Source: Dryocola sp051297175 (GTDB lineage: Bacteria > Pseudomonadota > Gammaproteobacteria > Enterobacterales > Enterobacteriaceae). Taken from it: a stretch of 64,000 bases of DNA. Below the pieces are notes generated by a model. The model saw only the letters and a program-made list of their open reading frames with translations, searched no databases and had not been told where the DNA came from. Positions 53,804-62,734 of the stretch are shown here, piece after piece. The stretch lies in NCBI RefSeq assembly GCF_051297175.1, contig NZ_JBINNY010000001.1:4216001-4280000 (forward strand), in the 5' to 3' direction. Numbering within the stretch: the first letter of the stretch is position 1; every line of letters begins with the position of its first letter. The translations under genes were made by a program, and so were the position numbers.

Positions 53804-53891
53804 ATGCCCCTCCTCGCTTTCATCGTTGATGATTATTGGCGTAATATAGGGAAAGTTAAATTGATGAGTTTCTGCCTGGAGTTCCTCTTTT

Positions 53892-55550
53892 ATGTCATCC
53901 GGTCGTTTACAACAGCAGTTCATTCGTCTGTGGCAGTGCTGTGACGGAAAGCCGCAGGAAACCACGCTCAACGATCTGGCCGAACTGCTCAACTGTTCGC
54001 GCCGCCACATGCGTACGCTGCTCAACGCGATGCAGGAAAAGGGCTGGCTTAGCTGGAAGGCGGAAGCCGGGCGCGGCAAGCGTTCGCAGCTCGAATTCTT
54101 ATACACCGGGCTTGCCCTCCAGCAGCAGCGGGCCGAGGATCTTCTTGAGCAGGATCGCATCGATCAGCTGGTGCAAATTGTCGGCGACAAGGCCGCCGTC
54201 CGCCAAATGCTTATTTCCCACCTCGGCCGCAGCTTCCGCCAGGGCCGCCACATCCTGCGCGTGCTCTATTACCGCCCACTGCTAAACCTGCTGCCCGGCT
54301 CCGCGCTGCGCCGGTCTGAAACGCATATCGCCCGGCAGATTTTCAGCGGCCTGACGCGTATAAATGAGGAAAATGGGGAACTGGAAGCGGATATCGCCCA
54401 CCACTGGCAGCAAATTTCCCCTTTACACTGGCGCTTCTACCTTCGCCCCGGCATCCATTTTCACCACGGCCGCGAGCTGGACATGCTGGATATCATCACC
54501 TCGCTGCAGCGCATCAACGCCCTGCCGCTGTTCGCACATATCTCGCAGATCGCCTCGCCGACCACCTGGACGCTGGATATTCATCTCAGCCAGCCGGACG
54601 ACTGGCTACCCTGGCTGCTGGGCAGCGTCAACGCCATGATTCTGCCGCGTGAATGGACGACGATGGCGGATTTCGCCAGCCAGCCGGTCGGTACCGGCCC
54701 CTACTCTGTCGCCCGCAACAACCGCAACCAGCTAAAAATCCACGCCTTCGACGATTACTTCGGGTTCCGGGCGCTTATCGATGAGGTTAACTTCTGGGTT
54801 TTGCCGGAGGTAGGCGAAGAGTCGAGCTGCGGCGTGCAGCTACAGGGCATGCCGGACAGCGAAAAGGCGGTGGAAAGCCGCCCGGAAGAAGGGTGTTACT
54901 ACCTGCTGTTCGACAGCCGTTCGGGGCTCGGTGCCCACACGGGCGTTCGGCAGTGGGTCGGGCATGTTCTGTCCCCCGTCAACCTTATCTACAGCGCGGC
55001 GGAACAGTATCAGCAGTACTGGTTCCCGGCCTATGGCCTGCTCCCGCGCTGGCACCATTCACGCACCGGGCCGTTGGTAGCTAAACCCGCGGGGCTTGAG
55101 AGCATCACCCTCACCTATTATCGCGACCACGTAGAACACCGGGTCATCAGCAGTATCATGAGCGAGCTGCTGGCGAAGCAGGGCGTAAAGCTCATCATTC
55201 AGGAAATTAGCTACGATGAGTGGCACCAGGGCGACGTGGAAAGCGATATCTGGCTTAACAGCGTCAACTTCACCCTGCCGCTGGAATATTCGCTGTTCGC
55301 CCAGCTCTACGAAGTGCCGCTGATTCAAAAATGCATGCCGATTGACTGGGAGGGCGACGCCCGCCGCTGGCACAGTAAAACGCTGGCGCTGCCGGAATGG
55401 TGCAAGCAAATGCTCGATCGCGACGACATTATCCCGCTGATCCACCACTGGCTGCGCATTGAAGGCCAGCGCAGCATGCGCGGCGTGCGCATGAACACCC
55501 TCGGCTGGTTTGACTTCAAATCCGCCTGGTTTGCGCCGCCGGAACCATAG
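53892..55550 (+). CDS. sgrR: Transcriptional activator SgrR
   Basis: Activates sgrS on sugar-phosphate accumulation. The 552 residues (E. coli 551) have an N-terminal DNA-binding domain (about 1-120, LNDLAELLNCSRRHMRTLLN) and a C-terminal solute-binding-like domain (SBP family 5), probably the metabolite sensor. Divergent from sgrS with a 67-base shared control region. The same strand continues into the thiamine operon, which in E. coli is also next door. Confidence 0.96.
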   Translation: MSSGRLQQQFIRLWQCCDGKPQETTLNDLAELLNCSRRHMRTLLNAMQEKGWLSWKAEAGRGKRSQLEFLYTGLALQQQRAEDLLEQDRIDQLVQIVGDKAAVRQMLISHLGRSFRQGRHILRVLYYRPLLNLLPGSALRRSETHIARQIFSGLTRINEENGELEADIAHHWQQISPLHWRFYLRPGIHFHHGRELDMLDIITSLQRINALPLFAHISQIASPTTWTLDIHLSQPDDWLPWLLGSVNAMILPREWTTMADFASQPVGTGPYSVARNNRNQLKIHAFDDYFGFRALIDEVNFWVLPEVGEESSCGVQLQGMPDSEKAVESRPEEGCYYLLFDSRSGLGAHTGVRQWVGHVLSPVNLIYSAAEQYQQYWFPAYGLLPRWHHSRTGPLVAKPAGLESITLTYYRDHVEHRVISSIMSELLAKQGVKLIIQEISYDEWHQGDVESDIWLNSVNFTLPLEYSLFAQLYEVPLIQKCMPIDWEGDARRWHSKTLALPEWCKQMLDRDDIIPLIHHWLRIEGQRSMRGVRMNTLGWFDFKSAWFAPPEP

Positions 55551-55590
55551 TTCTTTCGGAACGTTCACAGAATCATTACAATGTTGCGTG

Positions 55591-55675
55591 CTCAACGGGG
55601 TGCCAGGACTTTTTGTCCGCGCTGAGATAATACCCGTCGAACCTGATCCGGATAACGCCGGCGAAGGGATTTGAG
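55591..55675 (+). promoter_or_regulatory. TPP riboswitch (THI element)
   Basis: Aptamer with the hallmark pieces: ACGGGGTGCC, a GGAC-TTTTT-GTCC hairpin, GCTGAGATAATACCC, GAACCTGATCCGGATAACGC and CGAAGGGATTTGAG; helix P1 closes CTCAA (55591-55595) with TTGAG (55671-55675). Downstream TTTGCCACC (55694-55702) can pair with GGTGCAAA (55715-55722), hiding the GAGGTG ribosome site of thiB. This suggests translational repression by thiamine pyrophosphate of thiBPQ. Confidence 0.95.
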
Positions 55676-55722
55676 GCTCACCGCTCAAAGTCCTTTGCCA
55701 CCCCTAATTTAAGAGGTGCAAA

Positions 55723-56706
55723 GTGTTCAAGAAATTACTGCCGCTGCTGGTTCTTATTGCAGCCCCCGCTTTCGCAAAACCCCTGCTGACCGTCTATACC
55801 TATGACTCCTTTGCCGCTGACTGGGGCCCCGGGCCTGCGGTAAAAAAAGCCTTCGAAGCCGACTGTAGCTGCGAGCTGAAATTTGTGGCGCTGGAAGACG
55901 GCGTATCGCTGCTCAACCGCCTGCGCATGGAAGGTAAAAACAGCAAGGCCGACGTGGTGCTGGGGCTGGACAATAATCTTCTGGAAGCCGCGTCGCAGAC
56001 CAAACTCTTCGCGCCGAGCAACGTTGACGCCAGCGCCCTGAAAATCCCCGGCGGCTGGAAGAACGATACATTTGTGCCGTTCGACTACGGCTACTTCGCC
56101 TTCGTCTACGATAAAAACAAACTCAAAAATCCGCCGAAAAGCCTGAAAGAGATGGTTGATAGCGACCAGAAATGGAAAGTGATTTATCAAGACCCGCGCA
56201 CCAGCACGCCGGGCCTTGGCCTGCTGCTGTGGATGCAAAAAGTCTACGGCGATAAAGCACCCGAAGCCTGGCAGAAGCTGGCGGGCAAAACCGTTACCGT
56301 CACGAAAGGCTGGTCAGAGGCCTACGGTCTGTTCTTAAAAGGCGAAGCCGACCTGGTGCTGAGCTACACCACCTCCCCGGCCTATCACATTATCGAAGAG
56401 AAGAAAGATAACTACGCGGCGGCGGATTTCAGCGAGGGGCACTACCTGCAGGTTGAAGTCGCCGGTCGTCTGGCGGCAAGCAGGCAGCCGGAGCTGGCTG
56501 AGAAATTCATGAAATTCATCACCACGCCGGGTTTCCAGAATACCGTTCCAACCGGCAACTGGATGTACCCGGTTGCCGAGGTGAAGCTCCCGGAAGGCTT
56601 CAGCACGCTTCCTAAACCGCAGACCGCGCTGGAGTTCACACCGCAGCAGGTTGCTGAACATCGTGCCGGCTGGATTAGCGCATGGCTTCGCGCCACCAGC
56701 CGCTAA
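55723..56706 (+). CDS. thiB: Thiamine/TPP periplasmic binding protein
   Basis: Periplasmic receptor of the thiamine ABC importer. The 327 residues equal E. coli ThiB (TbpA); a signal peptide (KKLLPLLVLIAAPAFA) with AXA-type cleavage precedes the mature protein. GTG start with GAGGTG six bases upstream inside the riboswitch hairpin. Overlaps thiP by 25 bases. Confidence 0.96.
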   Translation: MFKKLLPLLVLIAAPAFAKPLLTVYTYDSFAADWGPGPAVKKAFEADCSCELKFVALEDGVSLLNRLRMEGKNSKADVVLGLDNNLLEAASQTKLFAPSNVDASALKIPGGWKNDTFVPFDYGYFAFVYDKNKLKNPPKSLKEMVDSDQKWKVIYQDPRTSTPGLGLLLWMQKVYGDKAPEAWQKLAGKTVTVTKGWSEAYGLFLKGEADLVLSYTTSPAYHIIEEKKDNYAAADFSEGHYLQVEVAGRLAASRQPELAEKFMKFITTPGFQNTVPTGNWMYPVAEVKLPEGFSTLPKPQTALEFTPQQVAEHRAGWISAWLRATSR

Positions 56707-58292
56707 TACCAGGCTGGCTGTTCCCAGGGCTGTTCGCCGCCATGCTTGTGGTGGCGGTAGCCCTGACGGCTTTTCTGTCGCTGTGGTTTAACGCGCCGCA
56801 GACCGATATCCGCGCCCTGCTGCAGGACAGCTATCTGTGGCACGTGCTGCGCTTCTCGTTCTGGCAGGCGTTTCTTTCCGCCTTGCTTTCCGTTCTCCCA
56901 GCCATTTTCCTCGCCCGCGCGCTCTACCGTCGCCGCTTCCCCGGCCGCCTTGCGCTGCTGCGCCTGTGCGCGATGACGCTGGTGCTGCCGGTTTTAGTCG
57001 CCGTCTTCGGCATTCTGACCGTTTATGGCCGCGTTGGCTGGATCGCCTCACTGTGCGCGTGGTTCGGCGTGGAGTGGACGTTTTCGCCGTACGGCCTGCA
57101 GGGCATTCTGCTGGCGCACATCTTCTTTAATATGCCGATGGCGACCCGCCTGCTGCTCCAGGCGCTGGAGAGCATCCCCGGCGAACAACGCCAGCTTGCC
57201 GCCCAGCTCGGCATGCGCGGCTGGAACTTCTTCCGCTTCGTAGAGTGGCCGTGGCTGCGCCGCCAGATTCTGCCTGCCGCCGCGCTGATATTCATGCTCT
57301 GCTTCGCAAGCTTCGCAACGGTGCTATCGCTCGGCGGCGGGCCGCAGGCGACCACCATCGAACTGGCGATCTTCCAGGCGCTGAGCTTCGATTACGACCC
57401 TGCCCGCGCGGCGCTCCTCGCCATTATCCAGATGATCTGCTGTCTGGGCTTGGTGCTGCTGAGCCAGCGCCTGGGCAAAGCGATTCCGGTAGGCGTAAGC
57501 CAGGTGCAGGGCTGGCGCGACCGTCAGGACAACCTGCGCCGCAGGCTGTGCGACGGCCTGTTTATCGCCCTTGCCCTACTGCTGCTGCTGCCCCCGCTGC
57601 TGGCCGTCATTATTGATGGCGTCAATAGCGGATTTCGCAGCGTGGTGTCGCAGCCAATCCTCTGGCAGGCGCTTTTCACCTCGCTGCGCATCGCCGTTGC
57701 CGCCGGTATTATTTGCGTAACGCTAACCATGATGCTGCTGTGGAGCTCGCGCGAACTGCGGCTGCGCAGCCACGCCTTCGCAGGCCAGGCGCTGGAGCTG
57801 AGCGGCATGCTGATCCTCGCTATGCCGGGCATCGTGCTGGCGACGGGCTTCTTCCTGCTGCTCAACAATACCGTCGGCCTGCCGCAGTCTGCCGACGGCA
57901 TCGTGATCTTCACCAACGCGCTGATGGCTATCCCCTACGCGCTGAAGGTGCTGGAAAACCCGATGCTGGACGCGGCTGAGCGCTACGGCAGGCTGTGCCG
58001 GTCGCTGGATATTAAAGGGCTAAACCGCCTGCGTTTCATCGAGCTGCGGGCGCTGAAAATCCCGCTTGCCCAGGCGCTGGCGTTTGCCTGCGTGCTGTCT
58101 ATTGGCGATTTCGGCGTGGTGGCGCTGTTTGGCAACGAGGATTTCCGCACCCTGCCGTTCTATCTCTACCAGCAGATTGGTTCGTACCGCAGCCAGGACG
58201 GCGCGGTGACCGCGCTCATCCTGCTGACGCTTTGCTTTGCTCTGTTCACCCTGATTGAAAAACTACCGGGACGCCATGCTAACGCTGACTAA
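56682..58292 (+). CDS. thiP: Thiamine ABC transporter permease
   Basis: Two-domain inner-membrane permease of the ThiBPQ importer. The 536 residues equal E. coli ThiP, with about 12 membrane segments arranged as two related halves, each carrying an EAA-type loop (for example QLAAQLGMRGWNFFRFVEWP and AAERYGRLCRSLDIKGLNR). Overlaps both neighbours (25 bases with thiB, 17 with thiQ), so tight coupling is expected. Confidence 0.96.
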   Translation: MASRHQPLIPGWLFPGLFAAMLVVAVALTAFLSLWFNAPQTDIRALLQDSYLWHVLRFSFWQAFLSALLSVLPAIFLARALYRRRFPGRLALLRLCAMTLVLPVLVAVFGILTVYGRVGWIASLCAWFGVEWTFSPYGLQGILLAHIFFNMPMATRLLLQALESIPGEQRQLAAQLGMRGWNFFRFVEWPWLRRQILPAAALIFMLCFASFATVLSLGGGPQATTIELAIFQALSFDYDPARAALLAIIQMICCLGLVLLSQRLGKAIPVGVSQVQGWRDRQDNLRRRLCDGLFIALALLLLLPPLLAVIIDGVNSGFRSVVSQPILWQALFTSLRIAVAAGIICVTLTMMLLWSSRELRLRSHAFAGQALELSGMLILAMPGIVLATGFFLLLNNTVGLPQSADGIVIFTNALMAIPYALKVLENPMLDAAERYGRLCRSLDIKGLNRLRFIELRALKIPLAQALAFACVLSIGDFGVVALFGNEDFRTLPFYLYQQIGSYRSQDGAVTALILLTLCFALFTLIEKLPGRHANAD

Positions 58293-58974
58293 TGTAACCT
58301 GGCTCTATCATCACCTGCCGATGCGCTTTTCGCTCAACGTGGCGGCGGGCGAACGCGTCGCCATTCTTGGGCCGAGCGGTGCCGGGAAAAGCACCCTGCT
58401 AAGCCTGATCGCCGGTTTTCTGAAGCCCGCCCAGGGGGAAATCATGCTGGATGGCGAAGACCATACCCACAGCGCCCCCGCGCGGCGCCCGGTCTCCATG
58501 CTGTTTCAGGAAAACAACCTCTTCACGCACCTGACGGTACGGCAGAATATCGGCCTGGGCATGCACCCGGGGCTGAAGCTGAATCAGGACCAGCTGGCGC
58601 GGCTGGAAACCATCGCCGGGCAGATGGCGATTGGCGACCTGCTGGACAGGCTGCCGTCGCAGCTTTCCGGCGGGCAGCGGCAGCGCGTCGCCCTGGCGCG
58701 TTGCCTGGTCCGCAAACAGCCGGTTTTGCTGCTCGACGAGCCTTTTTCCGCCCTCGATCCGGCGCTGCGCCAGGAGATGCTGCAGCTGCTTGACGAGCTT
58801 TGCAAACGGCAACAGCTCACGCTGCTGATGGTTTCCCACAGCATTGAGGACGCGGCGCGCATCGCGCCAAGAAGCTTAGTCGTGGTGGATGGCCGCATCT
58901 TTTGGGATGGCGATACGGCCACGTTGCTGAGCGGCGAAGCGAGCGCCTCGTCGCTGCTCGGCATTACCGGCTAG
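58276..58974 (+). CDS. thiQ: Thiamine ABC transporter ATPase
   Basis: ATP-hydrolysing subunit that drives thiamine import. The 232 residues equal E. coli ThiQ: Walker A GPSGAGKST (32-40), signature LSGGQRQRVALARCL and Walker B VLLLDEPFSALD. The ATG at 58276 overlaps thiP; an earlier in-frame ATG lies in thiP. Overlaps the end of convergent yabI by four bases. Confidence 0.96.
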   Translation: MLTLTNVTWLYHHLPMRFSLNVAAGERVAILGPSGAGKSTLLSLIAGFLKPAQGEIMLDGEDHTHSAPARRPVSMLFQENNLFTHLTVRQNIGLGMHPGLKLNQDQLARLETIAGQMAIGDLLDRLPSQLSGGQRQRVALARCLVRKQPVLLLDEPFSALDPALRQEMLQLLDELCKRQQLTLLMVSHSIEDAARIAPRSLVVVDGRIFWDGDTATLLSGEASASSLLGITG

Positions 58975-59744
58975 TGCTGGCCGGTTAACACCTTCCAGAG
59001 AATTTTCAGGTAGATAGGCATCAACGGGTGCATCTGTAACGCCACGAAGCTGCCGATTGCCACCACCAGCATGGCGGGAGCAAGCCAGTGCAGACGCCCG
59101 CGCGGCAGAAAACTCGTCAGACTGTCGGTGCCGGACTTGCCGCTGCGCCACCAGCGCCAGCACAGCCACGCCGCCACCCAGATCAGCAACGCTACGCCCA
59201 GCAGGAGCCACTTAAAGCTGCTGCTTTGCATATCCGCCGGAATGTCGATGGCCGCACCGGCCAGAATGCCGGGCATAAAGTAGAGCGGCGGCCAGAACAG
59301 GCAGCCGATAATATTGGGAACGATAAACTTCGCCAGCGGCAGGTCGAGCATCCCCGCCACCATCGGTACCAGCGGACGCGTAGGGCCGACAAAGCGCCCG
59401 ATGAGAATCGTGAACATGCTGTGCCGGTGCAGCGCGTGCTCGGTTTTATCCAGCAGCGCCTTGTTTTTCTTCATAAACGACCAGCGGTGCAGCGGCCCTT
59501 TAAAGCGTCGCCCAAGCCAGAACGAGATCCAGTCGCCGAGCAGGCAGCCGATAATCCCCGCGCCCCACGCCTGATAGAAATCCACCTGACCGCTGCCGAT
59601 AAGCGCGCCTAAGCCCGCCATCATGACCGTGCCCGGCAGAATCAGCCCGACCAGCGCCAGCGACTCGAGAAAGGCCACCAGCATCACCGCGAGGAGCGAA
59701 TACGCCACGGACTGAGTAATAAAGTGTTCCAGCAAAGCTTCCAT
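58971..59744 (-). CDS. yabI: DedA-family membrane protein YabI
   Basis: Inner-membrane protein of the DedA superfamily; some members flip undecaprenyl phosphate or phospholipids, the exact role of YabI is unclear. The 257 residues (E. coli 254) have FLESLALVGLILPG, the GDWISFWLGRRF loop and the family motif GRFVGPTRPLVPMVAGM. The start MEALLEHFITQS aligns with K-12; a longer frame upstream is not used. Confidence 0.93.
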   Translation of the reverse strand: MEALLEHFITQSVAYSLLAVMLVAFLESLALVGLILPGTVMMAGLGALIGSGQVDFYQAWGAGIIGCLLGDWISFWLGRRFKGPLHRWSFMKKNKALLDKTEHALHRHSMFTILIGRFVGPTRPLVPMVAGMLDLPLAKFIVPNIIGCLFWPPLYFMPGILAGAAIDIPADMQSSSFKWLLLGVALLIWVAAWLCWRWWRSGKSGTDSLTSFLPRGRLHWLAPAMLVVAIGSFVALQMHPLMPIYLKILWKVLTGQH

Positions 59745-59831
59745 AAAGCATCCGTCGAGAAACGAGTGGGCGATTCTCCTGAGTGGGCAGACAACCGTCA
59801 AGGCATCATTTGTATGAATCAATAATAGCGG

Positions 59832-60677
59832 TTATTCACAGCCCGCACGAAACTCGCTCGGGCTTGCCCCGGTACACTTTTTGAAAACCCGCGAAAAGTA
59901 GAGCTGATCCTCAAAGCCCACGTTGCGCCCAACGCTTGCAATCGGCATCCGCGTGGTGCTGAGCAGCAGCTTCGCCTGGCTGATGCGCTGATCTTCGCGC
60001 CAGCTCAAAACGCTGACGCCGAGCTGCTGGCGGAAAAGGTGCGACAGGCGCGACGGCGACAGGCAGACGTGCTGCGCCACGCTTGCGATATCAAAATGGC
60101 TATCGGCAAGGTGGTCGCTGATGTACTGGCAGGCGTCCCGCACGCGGTTATCGAGCGGCGGATTGAGCGAGGCGCTTAGCACCTCCATGCGGCGCAGCAG
60201 AAGCTGTTCCAGCAGATTAATCGCCAGCAGTTCGGCGTAGCGCCCCTGCGCCTGCCCGGCGTCGATAATCTGCTGAAAAAGTTGCGAAAAGCCTGCCTGA
60301 TGGGCGTCGTCCGGGCGATAAAAACCTGTGTGGGCGAAAATCGGCTCCCAGTTTAGCCACTCCTGCCAGTAGGCGCGCGGGCGGAAATAAACCCACTGGT
60401 GATACCACTCTTTGCTTTCCGGCGCGCGCCCGTAGTGGTGCACCTCGCCCGGCGGAAACAGCAGCATGTCGCCGGGGCGGCACACGTAGTTTTTCCCCTG
60501 GTTGTTGATAACCCCCTCGCCGCGCACGGTGAGGTTGAGGATATAGCCCTTCATGCCCAGCGGCCGGTCGATGAAAAAATCGAGCGGCCCCAGCGCCTCA
60601 ATGGGCGTTAATCCCGCCACCAGATGAGCGTTAAAGGAGTAGCCGGGTAACAGGGGATCGTTTTGCAGTTCAGGCAT
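59832..60677 (-). CDS. araC: Arabinose regulator AraC
   Basis: Dual repressor/activator of the arabinose genes, looping DNA without and activating with L-arabinose. The 281 residues are 11 shorter at the C-terminus than K-12 AraC (292) but equal the Salmonella protein. N-terminal cupin domain (about 20-170) and C-terminal HTH pair, including NFGFDQLYF-type NVGFEDQLYFSRVFKKCTG. The ATG at 60677 gives MPELQNDPLLPG like E. coli; an upstream GTG is not preferred. The araO2 site is in its leader. Confidence 0.95.
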   Translation of the reverse strand: MPELQNDPLLPGYSFNAHLVAGLTPIEALGPLDFFIDRPLGMKGYILNLTVRGEGVINNQGKNYVCRPGDMLLFPPGEVHHYGRAPESKEWYHQWVYFRPRAYWQEWLNWEPIFAHTGFYRPDDAHQAGFSQLFQQIIDAGQAQGRYAELLAINLLEQLLLRRMEVLSASLNPPLDNRVRDACQYISDHLADSHFDIASVAQHVCLSPSRLSHLFRQQLGVSVLSWREDQRISQAKLLLSTTRMPIASVGRNVGFEDQLYFSRVFKKCTGASPSEFRAGCE

Positions 60678-60710
60678 CGTCACGCTCGCTCTTAAAAGGG
60701 ATCAACAGAA

Positions 60711-60737
60711 ACAATTTGTCCATATCCATGCTTAACG
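60711..60737. promoter_or_regulatory. araO2-like operator
   Basis: ACAATTTGTCCATATCCATG is very close to E. coli araO2 (AATTGTCCATATTGCAT). It lies in the araC leader about 210 bases from araI1, the distance used for the repression loop. Confidence 0.75.
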
Positions 60738-60853
60738 TCTTATCCCCCTCAACGGCATCTAAGCGAACAGGCTGATTTTTATCATAAAGCCGTAACCGAT
60801 AAGCACCTACGCTTTTTAAGCGGCAACCACAGGCTTTTGTGATGACAACCAAA

Positions 60854-60884
60854 GTGTCTATAACGACGGCAGAAAAGTCCACAT
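60854..60884. promoter_or_regulatory. araO1-like operator
   Basis: GTGTCTATAACGACGGCAGA followed by AAAGTCCACAT matches E. coli araO1, the site through which AraC controls its own promoter. Confidence 0.75.
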
Positions 60885-60890
60885 CGAATA

Positions 60891-60906
60891 TTTGCGGAGC
60901 GTCACA
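60891..60906. promoter_or_regulatory. CRP site of the ara promoters
   Basis: TTTGC-N6-TCACA sits between araO1 and araI1, as in E. coli, where CRP helps break the repression loop. One half-site is perfect, the other weak. Confidence 0.7.
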
Positions 60907-60919
60907 TTTCACGATGCCA

Positions 60920-60990
60920 CAGCAATATTCTCCATAACTACAGCGATTACGACCTGACGTTTTTTTTCTGCAAAACCTACTGTTCACTGC
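60920..60990 (+). promoter_or_regulatory. araI1-I2 and PBAD promoter
   Basis: I1 (60920-60936, CAGCAATATTCTCCATA) and I2 (60941-60957, CAGCGATTACGACCTGA) are direct AraC half-sites about 21 bases apart. The PBAD -35 CTGACG (60954-60959) overlaps I2, with an 18-base spacer and TACTGT -10 (60978-60983), identical to E. coli. A ribosome site GGAG lies before araB. Confidence 0.9.
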
Positions 60991-61017
60991 ATGAATGATT
61001 ACCCGTGGAGTGAGAAA

Positions 61018-62724
61018 ATGTCGATTGCGCTGGGCCTCGATTTTGGCAGCGATTCTGTGCGCGCCTTAGCGGTGGATTGTGAGAACGGGGCCGAACTGGC
61101 CACGAGCGTTGAATGGTATCGGCGCTGGCAGGAAGGCCGCTACTGCGACGCGCCCAACAACCAGTTCCGCCACCATCCGCAGGACTATATTGATTCAATG
61201 GAGCAGGCGCTGAAAACCGTGCTGGCAGAGCTTAGCCCGCAACAGCGCGCCGCCATTTGCGGCATTGGCGTAGACAGCACCGGCTCAACGCCCGCGCCGA
61301 TAGACGCCAACGGCCGCGTGCTGGCCCTCACCCCTGAATTCGCCGACAACCCGAACGCCATGTTCGTGCTGTGGAAAGACCACACCTCGGTTGAAGAAGC
61401 CGAGGCCATTACCCGCCTGTGCCATCAGCCCGGCAAAAACGATTATTCGCGCTACATCGGCGGCATTTATTCCAGCGAGTGGTTCTGGGCCAAAATCCTG
61501 CACGTCACCCGCGCCGATCCGCAGGTTGCCCAAGCTGCAGTCTCGTGGATCGAACTGTGCGACTGGGTTCCCGCCCTGCTTTCCGGCACCACCCACCCAC
61601 AGGACATTCGCCGCGGGCGCTGTAGCGCAGGCCACAAATCTCTGTGGCACGAGGACTGGGGCGGCCTGCCTCCCGCCGCCTTCTTCGACGAGCTCGACCC
61701 GATCATCAACCAGCATCTTGAGTACCCGATGTTCAGCGAAACCTGGACGGCGGACATTCCGGTCGGCAATCTTTCCGCCGAATGGGCGGAACGCCTGGGC
61801 CTGCCGCAAAGCGTGGTGATTTCCGGCGGCGCGTTTGACTGCCATATGGGGGCCGTGGGCGCCGGGGCGCAGCCGAACACGCTGGTCAAAGTCATCGGCA
61901 CTTCCACCTGCGATATCCTGATTGCCGACAAGCCCACCGTGGGCGACCGCGCGGTAAAAGGCATCTGCGGCCAGGTCGACGGCAGCGTGATCCCAGATTT
62001 TATTGGCCTGGAGGCGGGGCAGTCCGCCTTTGGCGATATCTACGCCTGGTTTGGCCGCGTGCTCGGCTGGCCGCTTGAGCAGCTTGCGTGTGCGCACCCG
62101 GAGCTGCGCAGCCAAATCAACGCCAGCAAAAAACAGCTGCTGCCCGCGCTGACCGAAGCCTGGGCCAAAAACCCCTCCCTTGAACATCTGCCGGTGGTGC
62201 TCGACTGGTTCAACGGCCGCCGCACGCCGAATGCCAACCAGCGCCTGAAAGGCGTGATTACCGATTTGAATCTGGCAACCGACGCCCCCGCGCTGTTCGG
62301 CGGGCTGATTGCCGCCACCGCCTTTGGCGCGCGCGCCATTATGGAATGCTTCACCGAGCAGGGTATTCCGGTGACCAACGTGATGGCGCTGGGCGGCATC
62401 GCCCGTAAATCACCGGTCATCATGCAGGTGTGCTGCGATGTGCTGAACCGGCCGCTGCAAATCGTCGCCTCCGATCAGTGCTGCGCGCTCGGCGCTGCCA
62501 TTTTTGCCGCCGTGGCGGCGGGCCAGCACACGAATATTTCGCAGGCCCAGCAGGCGATGGCAAGCCAGATCGAAAGCACCCTTGAACCGAATCCGCAACG
62601 TGCTGAGCGCTTCGAGCAGCTTTATCGCCGCTACCAGCAGTGGGCCACCAGCGCGGAACACCATTATCTCCCTTCAGCCCCTGTAGCGGCAGCGCCCGCC
62701 CAACGGGCCGCGACTTCCCATTAA
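61018..62724 (+). CDS. araB: L-ribulokinase AraB
   Basis: FGGY-family kinase that phosphorylates L-ribulose in arabinose catabolism. The 568 residues (E. coli 566) begin MSIALGLDFGSDSVRALAVD. The ATPase motifs GIGVDSTGSTPAPI, GAFDCHMGAVGAG and GTSTCDILIAD are present. The ATG at 61018 matches the family; nine upstream codons are not used. First gene of araBAD under AraC and CRP. Confidence 0.97.
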   Translation: MSIALGLDFGSDSVRALAVDCENGAELATSVEWYRRWQEGRYCDAPNNQFRHHPQDYIDSMEQALKTVLAELSPQQRAAICGIGVDSTGSTPAPIDANGRVLALTPEFADNPNAMFVLWKDHTSVEEAEAITRLCHQPGKNDYSRYIGGIYSSEWFWAKILHVTRADPQVAQAAVSWIELCDWVPALLSGTTHPQDIRRGRCSAGHKSLWHEDWGGLPPAAFFDELDPIINQHLEYPMFSETWTADIPVGNLSAEWAERLGLPQSVVISGGAFDCHMGAVGAGAQPNTLVKVIGTSTCDILIADKPTVGDRAVKGICGQVDGSVIPDFIGLEAGQSAFGDIYAWFGRVLGWPLEQLACAHPELRSQINASKKQLLPALTEAWAKNPSLEHLPVVLDWFNGRRTPNANQRLKGVITDLNLATDAPALFGGLIAATAFGARAIMECFTEQGIPVTNVMALGGIARKSPVIMQVCCDVLNRPLQIVASDQCCALGAAIFAAVAAGQHTNISQAQQAMASQIESTLEPNPQRAERFEQLYRRYQQWATSAEHHYLPSAPVAAAPAQRAATSH

Positions 62725-62734
62725 GGACATGACG

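Larger units (their letters stand above)
53557..53824 (-). ncRNA. sgrS: SgrS sugar-phosphate-stress small RNA
   Basis: Hfq-dependent RNA that silences ptsG and other sugar-uptake mRNAs during glucose-phosphate stress. The 5' end reads GATGAAAGCGAGGAGGGGC, close to the E. coli start, with an AATAAT -10 seven bases before it and a weak TTAACT -35. The 3' part has the ptsG-pairing seed GTGTGACTGAGTATTGGTGC (53612-53593), a small GGTG/CACC stem and a 10-bp terminator (53562-53584) with a short T tract. It is about 268 bases, longer than the 227 of E. coli because the internal sgrT frame is longer. Divergent from its activator sgrR. Confidence 0.93.

Noticed and set aside
53804..54160. N-terminal extension of the sgrT frame on the minus strand
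   Set aside because: Antisense to sgrR and upstream of the sgrS start; the ATG at 53803 with GAGGAGGGG is the real start.
60670..60987. 105-codon minus-strand frame in the ara control region
   Set aside because: Covers araO1, CRP and araI sites and PBAD; no ribosome site, so the frame is chance.
61285..62187. 300-codon minus-strand frame opposite araB
   Set aside because: Reverse shadow of a recognised kinase gene.
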